Source of the DNA: Carya illinoinensis
Taxonomy: Eukaryota; Streptophyta; Magnoliopsida; Fagales; Juglandaceae
DNA length: 64,000 nucleotides
NCBI RefSeq assembly: GCF_018687715.1
Contig: NC_056758.1
Location: 868,001 to 932,000 of the forward strand
Direction: 5' to 3'
A program made the translations under genes and the position numbers. The notes under the pieces were generated by a model. It was not told the origin of the DNA. It searched no databases and was given only the letters and a program-made list of their open reading frames with translations. Positions 49,971 to 60,750 of the stretch are shown one piece after another (position 1 is the first letter of the stretch; each line of letters opens with the position of its first letter).

Positions 49971-50772
49971 ATACCCTAGTTTCAAAAGGAGTCAACTTTC
50001 AGGCCGGTGGCATCTGAAGTATGAGGCAGAGAACATGGTTTTCAAGTTGCAATTTTTAACTTTGGTTTGGATGGGAATAAATGCTGTGAATAATATGGGA
50101 GCTTTCTGCTTTGGAAGAAAATATATGGAAGCTTTTAAATGCTTGTGTATTAACTAGACGTGGAATTTAAATACTCATGGAATTTAAAGCAGAAGAGATG
50201 TTTTGGTAAATTCATTTTCTGTTAGAACCACCAAGTTTTTCTTCTTTGGTGAATGAATGTTTGTTCGACCATCGTTTTATTTGGCGTTTAGACCTTAACA
50301 AAATCAGTATTCTATGCCAAAATGTTGTAATCTGAAGGAGAATGACTTCATAGTACTGATTAAGCTAGTGTAATTAATGCCTTGTCAAAGTGAAGGCTTG
50401 AGTTATCCACGGTTTTTTGTCTTTTGGATAATTTCTATTCTGGGAGGGGTATAGTGCAGTAAACCGGACACGATTTTACTGAGATTTTCTGGGAGCAATT
50501 GCACAAATTATGAAGTGAAGACTTATCACTTAAGGAGACCTAAATGTTCTTGTCCATGTCCCGTTTTCAGTTTTTCCCAACTTCACCTTTCCGCTAACAT
50601 ACGTTTCTTCGCATTTGTTTTTCACTCCGTTAGGAGAGACCTTAATTGCACACGTATTGCGTACCACCTTACAAAATTCTCATCCAACCCAACGACTTTA
50701 CAACAATGTTCTTTATAGAAGGAGACCAACCGAGACGTAATGATAAAACGAGTTTAGGAACTCAAGATTAGG
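49971..50772. other. 3' UTR of OAS-TL1 and intergenic DNA
   Basis: The downstream flank up to the first U1 gene. No coding region is supportable. In the minus-strand sense, 50741-50772 is the immediate 3' flank of U1 copy 1. Confidence 0.45.
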
Positions 50773-50932
50773 TAGGGGCCGCGCGAACGCAGGCCCCCAC
50801 TGCCACAAATTATGACGTAGGCTCTGCCACTTGGACAGACCTTAGGCGAGCACCCCTCCTGTGTGCAATGGAGGTCACTAGCCTAGGCCATGGGCCTTCT
50901 TGATCACCCATCGACCCCGTCCAGGTAAGTAT
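50773..50932 (-). ncRNA. U1: U1 spliceosomal snRNA, copy 1
   Basis: Read in reverse from 50932 the RNA starts ATACTTACCTGG, the canonical U1 5' end whose ACUUACCU pairs with 5' splice sites. Next come stem-loop I with GATCAAGAAGG (U1-70K loop), stem-loop II with CCTCCATTGCACACAGGAGG (U1A-type ATTGCAC loop), stem-loop III, the Sm site AATTTGTGG, and stem-loop IV (GGGGGCC...GGCCCC). The length of about 160 nt fits plant U1. In stem III a G-C pair and a G.U wobble replace the pairs of copy 3, so pairing is kept. A USE and a TATA box lie upstream. U1 acts in the nucleus as part of the U1 snRNP. Confidence 0.95.
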
Positions 50933-50956
50933 GTTGGAAGGATGCACCTACCTTCT

Positions 50957-51008
50957 ATTTTATACCCGTTTTAGCTTCTCTTCTTCTCATATCTTCTCGA
51001 TATGGGAC
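50957..51008 (-). promoter_or_regulatory. snRNA promoter (USE + TATA) of U1 copy 1
   Basis: TATAAAAT in reverse (50957-50964), about 32 nt upstream of the start, and GTCCCATATCG (50998-51008), one mismatch from the plant USE RTCCCACATCG. The gap between them is 33 nt, the spacing that specifies Pol II rather than Pol III snRNA genes in plants. Confidence 0.9.
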
Positions 51009-52827
51009 TTCTTAAGTTTGCCGTGAGGGCCCGCCACCATGCGTCTTGCAAGAAATAGAATACGGCCTTTTGCAATGCAAGGCCTCTGTTTGTCAATATT
51101 TCAGACGGCGCAATTTTCAATTTTTTATGCAAATTGAGTTCGTTTCTGTGGCAATTTTTGGATGCCACGCGTCGCATTCTATAACATAATAATCTATACA
51201 AAATTCATAGACAAATTTCATATAAATTTTAATAAAAAAGTAAACTCTACTTAAAAAAAGTTTAAAAAAAATTATTTATCAGTAAAATCTATTTTTTTTA
51301 CAAAAGATTTGTATAATAATTATTTATTTAAGATTTATATCTAGCATTACTCTTTATTATTATTATTATTAATGATACACATCACATTTTATAACATATT
51401 TAACAATAATATTTTAAAATGAGAATATTTTTATAAAGTGGTGTTATTCTTATAAATTATTTTACAAAAATATTCTTAATTTAAAACATAATTGTGTAAA
51501 TAATTTTTTTTAATGCTCTCTTCATTGATGTGTTAAATTCAAGGCATCCATAATTGGGCTGATAGTAAATTAGGTTGGATTTCCTAAAGGCACAGCTCAA
51601 GTAAAAGTCTTTGGGCTACCCCCAGGCGTTAAAGCCTCCCACCACCCGTAAAGTATTTTTTTTTCCGTCCACTGGCCCAAGCACTCACCCTCCTCCTCTG
51701 CTTTTTGTCGGATTTGTTCCACGGTTGATTTTTTTGTTTTTCTTTAATTTTCCGTCCATAGCAGCGAAATATGTCAATCTGCAATCTTTCGGCCTCCTTC
51801 GACCAACACGCACCCCACCATCAGATTCTTCAGCCGTCAATCTATCAAAAGATAGAAGAACACAGTTTGAAAGTATGGTGCGTTATGCTGCACATGAGAC
51901 TCACGCACCATCACGCTTTGAAGAGCCTGATGTCGCCATGCGCAGCTCCCTTGGGACCAGCGTCTCCTAATCTTCTAGATCTGACCTATACTCTCATTCC
52001 TAGTGTGGGCATGTGAGCTGCACGCACCACTATAACTAGTGAAGGTCCTTTGCCAATAATTCAACACAGTTTTCGGTTGCTATTATCTTATGTTTCGGTT
52101 TTTTTTAACTAAAGATCAAGTTAAAGTAATCATAACAATCTCATTCAGTCAATCCAGACCAACAAAATGCAGCACACAAATCTTCACTGCAGCTTCTAGC
52201 CGTAGTTTTATAATTTATTTATCAAACTATATAAAAACCACTAGTTTTATAATTTATTTATCAAACTATATAAAAACCACTTCAAATGGCTTGCATAGTG
52301 AGAGCCAAAATTTTAAATTTGGGAAGGATTGTAGGGCTACCATCCCATCAAACTTTGTATCCTATAATCCTTTATGGACCATCTCATATCTTTTTCTGGG
52401 TTATTATTTTTTTGGTTTGGTTTGCCTTCATTTTCCTTTTCAATCATTAAAATGCATGTTAATTTGATCTACGCAGAGTAGTATCTGCACACCGAAACAT
52501 TAGGATAAACGTGAAGCTACTGAAACTATAGGATAGAATCCCTACAGTACATAATTTTCTAAGCCCAAGCATATATTAAGTTATTAACGTTGGAGACAAA
52601 AGTTTTCGAATAATAATAATTTATCACTATATATTTTTTAATATAAATCAAGATATAAAATAAATAATAAAATTATTTTTTAATAATTTTACAAAAATCT
52701 TTAATTTAGTTGAAAAAGAATATTAATATATAAGATAAATAGGAAAATTTATATTCTAATATATTTATAAATATAAAAGTATAAATAATTACCAGAAAAT
52801 TAAAAAACGTTTAGAAATTAGAGTTAA
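51009..52827. other. Intergenic between U1 copies 1 and 2
   Basis: AT-rich, with a more balanced stretch at 51600-52020 that holds short open frames (for example 51611-51970) matching nothing I know. A perfect 39-bp tandem pair (period 43) containing agttttataatttatttatc and aaactatataaaaaccact lies at about 52204-52281. Confidence 0.45.
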
Positions 52828-52986
52828 CAGGGGCCGCGCGAACACAGCCCCCGCTACCACAAATTATGACGTACACTCTCCACAAAAGGGAGATGTTAGG
52901 CGGGTGCACCTCCCAAGTGCAATGAAAGCCACCCACCTAGGCCATGGGCCTTCTTGATCACCCATTGACCCCGTCCAGGTATGTAA
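52828..52986 (-). ncRNA. U1: Variant U1 snRNA, copy 2
   Basis: Colinear with copies 1 and 3 over its full length but clearly diverged. In reverse the 5' end reads TTACATACCTGG instead of ATACTTACCTGG; within the recognition sequence, nucleotide 5 is A in place of U. Retained: GATCAAGAAGG (U1-70K loop), ATTGCAC (U1A loop), the Sm site AATTTGTGG, and stem IV. Stem III keeps pairing through paired changes (outer AGG/CCU becomes ACA/UGU). Stem II is kept with wobble pairs. A USE and TATA box with 33-nt spacing lie upstream. It may be a functional variant or a recently silenced copy; the compensatory pairing favours function, past or present. Confidence 0.88.
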
Positions 52987-53010
52987 GTCTTTAAGGCCCT
53001 CATCGTTTTT

Positions 53011-53062
53011 CTCTTATACAATCCCCCCACCTCCCTCCTTTTCCATTTAGTCCATGTGGGAC
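53011..53062 (-). promoter_or_regulatory. snRNA promoter (USE + TATA) of U1 copy 2
   Basis: TATAAGAG in reverse (53011-53018) and GTCCCACATGG (53052-53062), one mismatch from the USE consensus. The gap is 33 nt, identical to the other two copies. Confidence 0.87.
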
Positions 53063-53692
53063 ATTTGCATAGTTTTGAAACCCGACAAAAACAGAAGCCG
53101 AAATCAAGATCTGGACTGGCTTTTCCTCGCGTTAATTCAGTAAATGGTACCACTTTTACATAGTGCAAAAATCACGTTTCTGGGCACCGCTTCACTCTCC
53201 ATTTTTTTATCGTTAGCTACCACCAAGCTTAATCTATGACTTCCACATGGTCATCTTCTGCAATCTGCATGGGCACCAAATGTCAAACCAAGTCCCCAAA
53301 ACCTCTCGTCCATCCCTACGATTTTTTGTTTGAAAATTCACGACCGACTGACCCGAACAATAGAATTATAGAACACTACAAATAAAAGAAATTTGGGTTT
53401 CGGCTTTCGAGATTTTTTAAACAGTGTCCAGAAGTACAACTTATAAAACCGGAAATGACCTTCCATACTCGATCGGCACCAGATCGAACCGGGCATAAAT
53501 TATTTCAAATATAAAAAATTAATAAAATTAAGGGCGTTCTAGAAAGTCATCTCGTTAGGGCATCCATAGAAACTCGCAAGAAAGATCGTGCTGCATGACA
53601 CCACTTGAAGCGTTATTATTGTATGAAATTAGAAATCTTGAAATTTCTTCTCTACAGAGCTCACGCCTTGGAAATTTTGGGTCTAAAATTGG
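53063..53692. other. Intergenic between U1 copies 2 and 3
   Basis: No coding sequence or repeat could be supported. The first tens of bases are the far-upstream promoter region of U1 copy 2, and the last tens are the 3' flank of copy 3. Confidence 0.4.
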
Positions 53693-53852
53693 TAGGGGCC
53701 GCGCGAACGCAGGCCCCCGCTACCACAAATTATGACGTAGGCTCTCCCACTTGGGGAGACCTTAGGCGAGCACCCCTCCTGTGTGCAATGGAGGTCACTA
53801 GCCTAGGCCATGGGCCTTCTTGATCACCCATCGACCCCGTCCAGGTAAGTAT
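53693..53852 (-). ncRNA. U1: U1 spliceosomal snRNA, copy 3
   Basis: Canonical throughout: 5' ATACTTACCTGG, GATCAAGAAGG loop, CCTCCATTGCACACAGGAGG stem-loop II, perfectly paired stem III (TCTCCC/GGGAGA with AGG/CCT outside and a single bulged G), Sm site AATTTGTGG, and stem IV with GGGGGCC/GGCCCC. It is nearly identical to copy 1 across about 160 nt, while the flanks are unrelated. This shows that selection or gene conversion acts on the RNA and not on a whole duplicated block. Confidence 0.96.
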
Positions 53853-53875
53853 GTTGAACGGTCTGCCTTGCTTCT

Positions 53876-53927
53876 TATTTATATTTCTTGCTCCGGTCTT
53901 TTCGTTTGTAGTTTATCCATGTGGGAC
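53876..53927 (-). promoter_or_regulatory. snRNA promoter (USE + TATA) of U1 copy 3
   Basis: TATAAATA in reverse (53876-53883), about 31 nt upstream of the RNA start, and GTCCCACATGG (53917-53927), one mismatch from the USE. The gap is again 33 nt. Confidence 0.9.
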
Positions 53928-54031
53928 TTAGGAAGGCTGCTCTCCCAACACGTGGTATTATGGAGCCAATATTTCCATCTTACCATAGCACAACTGCACA
54001 AGTAATCTGCTCAGGAAGATTAAAAAAGGCC

Positions 54032-54078
54032 AAAAAAAAAAAAAAAAAAAAGAGAAAAAGAAAAAAAGAAAAAAAAAA
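54032..54078. repeat. A-rich tract
   Basis: A 19-base A run followed by AG-interrupted A runs. It is possibly a retrotransposition tail, but no element body could be recognised beside it. Confidence 0.6.
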
Positions 54079-54240
54079 CTTGATCGGAGACTTTTTTAAC
54101 ACGTGCTATTGTTTTACGGACATGGTGGCTGATGCCTATCTCAACAGTAGGAAAGTTCCACGGTTGCCTATCCATATTTTGAAATATTGGAGTCTTTGCC
54201 ATGTTAAATGGATTAGAGTTTCTCTAATGATGCTGCTGCT

Positions 54241-54790
54241 GCTCTGCTTATTGTTGGTTGTTGAGATTAAGGCATAATTTTGGGGCTTTGTGATTCTCTC
54301 TCAAAATTCTGAGGTACTGGGATGCCTTTTTGGCTGGCAGCTGAAGTTCTTGTACGAAGAAATTTTGAGCACTCATAAATTTCACAGCTGTGACTGTCTT
54401 TTCTGCACAGATTGGTTCGATAAAGGCCCTCTCTCGTTTGATTATTCATTGGAATGTTTCCATTAGTGCATTCGTGCCTGAGATTTCTCAGCTATTTACT
54501 TTTATCTTTTTTCGCTCTGCTTGTAGTTGGTTGTTGAGATTAAGACATAATTTTGGGGGTTTGTGATTCTTTCTCAAAATTCTGTGGTACTGGGCTGCTT
54601 TTTTGGCTGGCATTTGAAGTTCTTATACGAAGAAATTTTGAGCACTCACAAATTTCCCAGCTGTGGCTGTCTTTTCTGCACAGATTGGTTGTTAAGTATG
54701 AGATAAAGGCCTTCGCTCGTTTGATTATTCATTGGACTGTTTCCATTAGTGCATTCGTGCTTGAGATTTCTCAGCTATTTACGTTTATCT
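54241..54790. repeat. Tandem duplication, 273-bp period, upstream of OAS-TL copy 2
   Basis: Unit A (54241-54513) and unit B (from 54514) both contain gctctgctt, ggttgttgagattaa, ttcttatacgaagaaatttt-like sequence, gagcactca, gctgt-gctgtcttttctgcac, and ttccattagtgcattcgtgc. They differ by scattered substitutions and one small indel. Related sequence (acttcttatacgaagaagtt) occurs near 61798 upstream of OAS-TL copy 3. The unit is therefore part of the leader or promoter of this paralogue pair. Confidence 0.88.
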
Positions 54791-55117
54791 TTTTCTCATT
54801 CCTCTTTTTCCCCTTTAAGCATGCATTCTACTTTAAATATCTTGGCCATTACATAGTTTTGTGCTCTGATTGATTTGTATGGCATTGTGTGTGTATGTGT
54901 ATTCTTTCTTAGTTCTCGTTATTTCAAGTCTACTTGTCAATAAGAAGAGATAAGTTCTTCTGTGAATCTCGAAATGCAAGATATTATCTACAGGCAAATC
55001 CAAATGTGCTCTTAATATTTTCTCCAGCTTTCTCAGCAGCAACTCTTGTCTCCAGAGTCTTCTTTCACTCTTTCACAATTTTCTTTCTCGGTGTGCAGTT
55101 TTACAGAAAAAAAAAAT

Positions 55118-58100
55118 ATGGAAGAGAAGTGCGGGATCAAGAAAGATGTTACTGAAGTATAATGTTTTAATTATAACTACTGCTTTTCATTTTTCATGAT
55201 GCTTTTGGTCATTTTTCGATTTTGCCGATGTTTTTTTTTTATTTTTGGCTCGTGTAGTTGATAGGCAATACTCCAATGGTATATCTCAATCGTATTGTGG
55301 ATGGCTGTGTAGCACGTATTGCTGCCAAGCTTGAGATGATGGAGCCCTGCTCTAGTGTTAAAGACAGGCATTTAATCTTTTCACTTATCTTTTTCATTTT
55401 GTTGGTATTGATCATATTTTTCTAGCATTTATTCTAATATATAGAATTGATTATTGACAAGCAGGATTGCATATAGTATGATTAAAGATGCAGAGGATAA
55501 GGGTCTAATTACAAAAGGGAAGGTTAGTGTCTCATGACTATCTATTTATTTTACTGTTGGTCGCATAAATTCTGCACCTTTCAACTTTGCCCTTCTGGAT
55601 GTTATAAGAATTAGACTCCAGTGTTGCCTACCCTCAACACTGCCCTTGATGGTGGTTGTTTGGTTTTTGACAGTTTCACAAGTTCTGTTAGGCATCTGAC
55701 ATAGTCACAATATATGCTGATATTAACCTCATTATTAGTTCATGCTAGACTCAGCTCGGGGTTTTCGTTCACAATCAGTGATGCTCACATCATTATGTTT
55801 TCCAATTTATCTTTTTCTGTTATCTATCATGTTTGATTATGGAATTGATACCTGTAATATGTAATCATATTATGTAACACGGAAATACCATATTTTCCAT
55901 TGATTCTGGATCTATTTCCATGACGAGAAAAGACCATCCTCATTGAGCCTACCAGTGGTAACACTGGCATTGGGTTGGCATTCATTGCAGCGATCAAGGG
56001 TTACAAACTTATCCTTACCATGCCAGCTTCAATGAGTATTGAGAGAAGAATTGTGCCCCTAGCTTTTGGATCTGAGTTGTATATAACAGATCCTGTTAAG
56101 GGACTCAGCGGGAATCTGGGGAAGGCTATTGAGCTACTTGGTGAAATACCCAATAGTTATATGCTTCAGCAATTTGAAAATGCTGCCAACCCAAAGGTAT
56201 TCTTTGCATCAAATATCTTGGAATATGTCATGATTGACACAGTTAACAAATCTTTTTGTTATTCTTCATTTAGATCCATTACGAAACTACTGGCCCAGAG
56301 ATATGGAGAAATTCAGGAGGCAAAGTTGACGCCCTGGTTGCAGGGATAGGGACTGGTGGAACGGCAACTGGTGCAGGAAACTTTCTCAAGGAGAAAAACC
56401 CAAAGATCAAGGTTGACTTGTGTGTGTGAGTTTGTGTTTGAAAGAGAGAACACACCTGCTACTATTGTAAGCTAATTGTATGTTTTATCTTGCTTATGTT
56501 TAGGTATATGGGGTTGAACCAGTTGAAAGTGCTGTGTTGAGTGGAGGACAGCCTGGTCAGTTTATATTGTGTGCATGCCCTGTATTCCTTATTTTCTTGC
56601 TACTGTTGTTTCTTGTCTATTAGTGTATATATATATATAGCATAATAGCAGTCCATTATCACATGGAAGATGTGCCAGATTTCTGAGATTCACTGGTACA
56701 AATTCCACTTCTTATTTTTGGATGACTGAGGATCAGGGTGTCGGTAGCACATATTGCAGAAATCAGTTCAGAATAGTGTATTTTGGGAATTTAATAAGTG
56801 TACCTGTTTTCTGAGAGCCAGCACCACTAAGCTCAATCATGGATAAGACTATTAAGTCATGCTTTCAGGGAGCACTTCAATAAAAAAATTCTCGTAAACT
56901 CAAAATTTATCCAATTTTTAAAACCAGAATGAAGATTTTCCATTTATAGTTAAATTAATATAAGTTTTTATTTTGAGAGTTCTTTTATTGGGATAGAAGT
57001 TGTGCATTTATGAGCAGTCAAATCTCTTGTAGAACTTGGCTGCCATTAATTTGGTCATTAGTTGCAGCTTCATATCTGGAATTTAGTAATGCTATATAAC
57101 TTATTTGGTTTGGATTTATTCTCAAATGACAGTTCTCTAACTATAGTCTATGCTCCGCATGCATATTCATGTTAAAGGCATGCATTTGATCCAAGGAATC
57201 GGTGCTGGTATTATCCCTACTGTTCTGGATGTCAATGTGCTTGATGAAGTTATTCAAGTGAGTCTGGAAACCATTTTATTAGCATCCGATTTGATTTGAC
57301 GTGTAATATGATCTTTTTGGTGCTTTAGGACATGTTTGGGTAATGGGATGAGATGAGAATTTTATGAATAGTAGTGAAATGGTTTGTGAATAATAGTGAA
57401 ATGATTTGAGTTAAGATGTTTTATTGGGTTTTGAAAAATGAGAGAAAAAAAGTTGAAGAAAAATATTATAAAGTTAAAAAATTATTTGAATATAATTTTT
57501 TAATATTATTTTTATTTTGAAATTTAAAAAAGTTGTATTGTTTTTTGTGTTTTATTTGGAAGATTGGGAAAGTTGTAATGATTTGGTAATGTTTAGATAA
57601 AAAAGTTGAAGAGGCATATCATTTGGGTGTGAATCAGCTCTATTCCACAAGAGAGCAAATCGAGATTTGTATTTTTTTCAGGTCCAAAAAATGTTTATCT
57701 GCCAATCTTGAAATTATCAAAAATAGAAAAACATCTGGAAGACCTTGTTTATATTTGTTATTCTGTCTCTATTAAACAAGACCTTTTTTTCTTCTTTTTA
57801 TTAAGTGTCTCTGTTAAACAAGACTTGGACAGGATATATCAGATAACTGATATTGCCATCCAAACAAAATAGCAGACACCTGCATTATTACGGTTTTAGA
57901 AGATTCAAAAGTGAAACATTGTAAGTTCTTGTCAGGTATAAATGCAGATGTGAATCTCCTATCTGACTCCTGATATTTGGGTGACTTTTCAGGTATCAAG
58001 TGAGGAAGCTATTGAAACTGCTAAGCAGCTTGCGTTGAAAGAAGGCTTGCTGGTATGGTAATTAATAACGATCAGCTTTAATGGTTCTCCAAGAATTTAT

Positions 58101-59044
58101 TAGAGTCCAATTTTGTTAACAAGAACTATTGTGAGTCCTTTTGCTGCAGTTATCCTATGAGCATCCAACTTATCAAAAAAGTTATCCTATGAGCATCCAC
58201 TTCTGTGCTGAACGTGGGGGAACTGTTTTTTTGCAGGTGGGGATTTCATCTGGTGCGGCGGCAGCTGCTGCAATAAAGTTGGCAAAGAGGCCAGAAAATG
58301 CTGGAAAGCTCATTGTTGTAGGTCTAATTTCCTTCTTCAAATTGCTATACAATTACAACCCCTTCTGTCCTTCGTTCTCCATATTATGATAGTGTGCCTA
58401 TATTGATTTGGTGCTTGAATGGGGTGTACTTTAAAATGAGACTTTCAAATGACTCAAGTCCAATCTGAAGTAATAACATAATCTTTTGAAAAAGGAACTT
58501 AAAAAAGAATTCACAACAATTTGGTAACTGCATTGTCCTATTCCTTCAATGTCATTCCTAGGAGGATCAATATCTGAGACTTGTTTAGCCAACCTGGATC
58601 GTACTTAATTCATGCCTACGGTTGAGAATGTGCATGGTGTTCAGGTCAGTACCTCAGTTTGGACCCTAGGAAAAGGCTATATGTTTTTTTTATAGGTAAA
58701 ATAAAATTTTATTGAAAAGAAAAGGGCATAGAAGTTATACAATGAGAACTCCTAGTTACAAGAGAGAACTATAAATGGGGAAAAAGCTATATGTTTTCTA
58801 TCTGTCAGGACTAAAACTGATCCATTGTTCACATTCGGTTCATTTATGCTTTGCTGTTGCTATGCCTAGACTGAGATTTTTGAGTGTGCTTAGATGGCTT
58901 AGAACTTTTCCCGTCTGCATATACTGATCTGAGTCCATTTTGTTTGCGATGCAGGTGGTTTTTCCTAGCTGCGGTGAGCGTTATCTGTCTTCCCCGCTAT
59001 TTGACTCCATCAGGCGTGAGGTAGAAAACATGACTTATGACTGA
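55118..59044 (+). CDS. O-acetylserine(thiol)lyase-like protein, copy 2
   Basis: Ten exons with the same plan as copy 1: 55118-55156, 55258-55367, 55465-55522, 55933-56196, 56274-56411, 56504-56555, 57178-57257, 57993-58052, 58237-58317 and 58955-59044, summing to 972 nt (323 aa). Intron 2 has a GC donor (GACAG|GCATTT); the others are GT-AG. Catalytic parts are kept: K48 in [32 protein letters not shown]. Differences from copy 1: HKIQ is replaced by HLIQ and GPH by GMH in the loop that contacts serine acetyltransferase; [21 protein letters not shown] changes lie in the mobile domain; and [10 protein letters not shown] replaces [14 protein letters not shown]-dependent beta-substituting enzyme of cysteine metabolism is likely, but its exact activity (cysteine synthase or a relative) is not settled by sequence. 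Intron 7 holds a MITE and intron 9 an L1 tail. Confidence 0.93.
57328..57625. mobile_element. TTTGG-ended MITE in OAS-TL2 intron 7
   Basis: Starts aggacatgtttgggtaatgg, gatgagatgagaattttatg, with the family interior tttattttgaaatttaaaaa and gttgtattgttttttgtgtt. The right end is poorly preserved. Confidence 0.6.
58688..58780 (-). mobile_element. L1 tail fragment, about 93 bp, in OAS-TL2 intron 9
   Basis: Complement of an L1 3' end (aaaataaaattttattgaaa, agggcatagaagttatacaa, ctcctagttacaag). It is flanked by a 17-bp target duplication with one mismatch, aaaaggctatatgtttt / aaaaagctatatgtttt (58671-58687 and 58781-58797). Confidence 0.8.
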
Positions 59045-60575
59045 GATGTTACCGATACCATATCCACTAGGTGGTATAAGTTATAAATGGATAAATCTAG
59101 CGTAAGTCTTTTGTAAAAATATGGATCTAGTAAATAGAATTTTTTTTTTTTTTTTCACTTTTTATGATTGGATCAACTTTTTTACGAGAAAAAAATTTGT
59201 CTATTTAAGGTTTTTACAAATTATTTTCCGTTATCAAAATTATCCATACTTTTGTATTTCTATAAAGTTAATATTATATATTTTTTTAATAATTTTTAAT
59301 TCTTAAGAACTAAGAATTAAAAATTGATTTCACAAACGGTGCCTACTTTAATATCTAAAATTCACATAATAGACCAGAATGGAGAAAAAAATCATCCCTG
59401 GCTCATGATAACGGTTCGAACGGAGATATGATTCTCTTTGCATTTATCCATAAAATAAATAGCAAATATATAAATAAAAATGGAGACATGGGATTTATGT
59501 GGTTTGGCACAAAAGCCTATGTCTACGGGTTGCTGAGGTGAAATTCACTATAATGAGTGATTTCAAAAATTTTTCATGGTTTATATATCGTTCAATACAA
59601 TGGAGGAATTTCGTGGAGATCCTTTAGAGTTGTTATGTATGATGGAGTTTGGCCTATAAAGCTTTTGTGAAGAGCCTTTGGAGAGTCTATTCCTTATATA
59701 GAGGTTTATTTTTTTAGAGTGATTGAATCTAATTTTTTATTTATTTTTATTGAGTTCAACTTACTTTGCAAAACATTTTCCTTTTAGGAATCTGAGTCTA
59801 TTTCTTTTTAAAAATCTAAATCTCTTTTCTTTTATGAGTCTAAGTTAACTTGTCTTATCTCTTTTTAATTTTATCTCTTAACTTAATTTTCAACATTATC
59901 ACAAAGCTAAATTATAGGCTGCTAATTTGACCCCTACAAATACCCATTATTATTTAGGACGATTTGCTGAACAATAAGGTCTTAAGAGTCTTCAAGTCAA
60001 TAATCTGTAAAATAAATTTGAAAAATTGGTTTTTGATTTTCCGTTTAGTTTCTAGTTTTCTGTTTATTTTATGATAAACGACGAAGAGCTTAACTTGTAG
60101 AGATAGGCGAGAGAAATACTCAACCTCGTTGGTTGCGAGCACGGAGCTCCAGCCTCCTTTTTAATGGGAGTTGTAATCAACCGTGTTGAGTATTGAGTGT
60201 AAGCGTGAAGCTCTATTTTGGCAGGAGGTGTAGTGGACCACCCAAACGTCATCCCATACGAAGTAGTACTTGAAAGACGTGCACGCTAACAGCAAGAATT
60301 ACGTAGCAACATACGAAAGTTTAAAGAGTTGCAAGCAGCAAGCAACTGTATCCTTAGTTTTTGGCCCCAATAATTCAACAAATTATATATTATGGATGGA
60401 AATATATGGATAAGGAAGAGAGAGCTAAAATATGGATGGAAATGGATGGAGGAAACCGGAAATGGAGCTGAGTTAGAGTGGCATGACACGCAACCTTAAT
60501 TTCATATATATATAATCAAAGATATATCATTAATGGTGAAAGATATATATATATATATATTATCTGGAGCATCTG
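59045..60575. other. Intergenic, with possible LTR-type repeat remnants
   Basis: No coding region is supported. At about 59490-59560, gggatttatgtggtttggca and cctatgtctacgggttgctg resemble a motif common in plant retroelement-derived repeats. The element is not recognisable, so no boundaries are given. Confidence 0.35.
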
Positions 60576-60579
60576 GATT

Positions 60580-60750
60580 TAGAAAAATATAGTTGTAAGC
60601 ATAATTGTATATTAATCTGTACATTAATATGATGTGATTGGTCAAAAAATAGATTTTATTGAAAACAGTATTAATTTAAATTTTAAGTATAAATGAATCA
60701 GTATTGATATATAGATTAGTATGCGACTATGCTTGTATATATCAAAAATC
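60580..60750. mobile_element. MITE-like repeat (second copy of the 42310 family)
   Basis: See the copy at 42310-42515. Here the arms are agttgtaagcataattgtat on the left and tatgcgactatgcttgtata on the right, which are roughly inverted. Confidence 0.65.

Noticed and set aside
53605..53823. Open frame crossing U1 copy 3 (and similar frames over copies 1 and 2).
   Set aside because: It simply reads through the opposite strand of an RNA gene. Composition and the conserved RNA structure explain the sequence.
50773..53852. The three GC-rich copies first looked like a TRIM, a SINE family or a 5S-containing Cassandra element.
   Set aside because: There are no terminal repeats or target duplications. 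The reverse strand reads as U1 snRNA from end to end, with an snRNA promoter at each copy.
54020..54202. Minus-strand frame with a poly-Phe end.
   Set aside because: It is the translation of the A-rich tract at 54032-54078.
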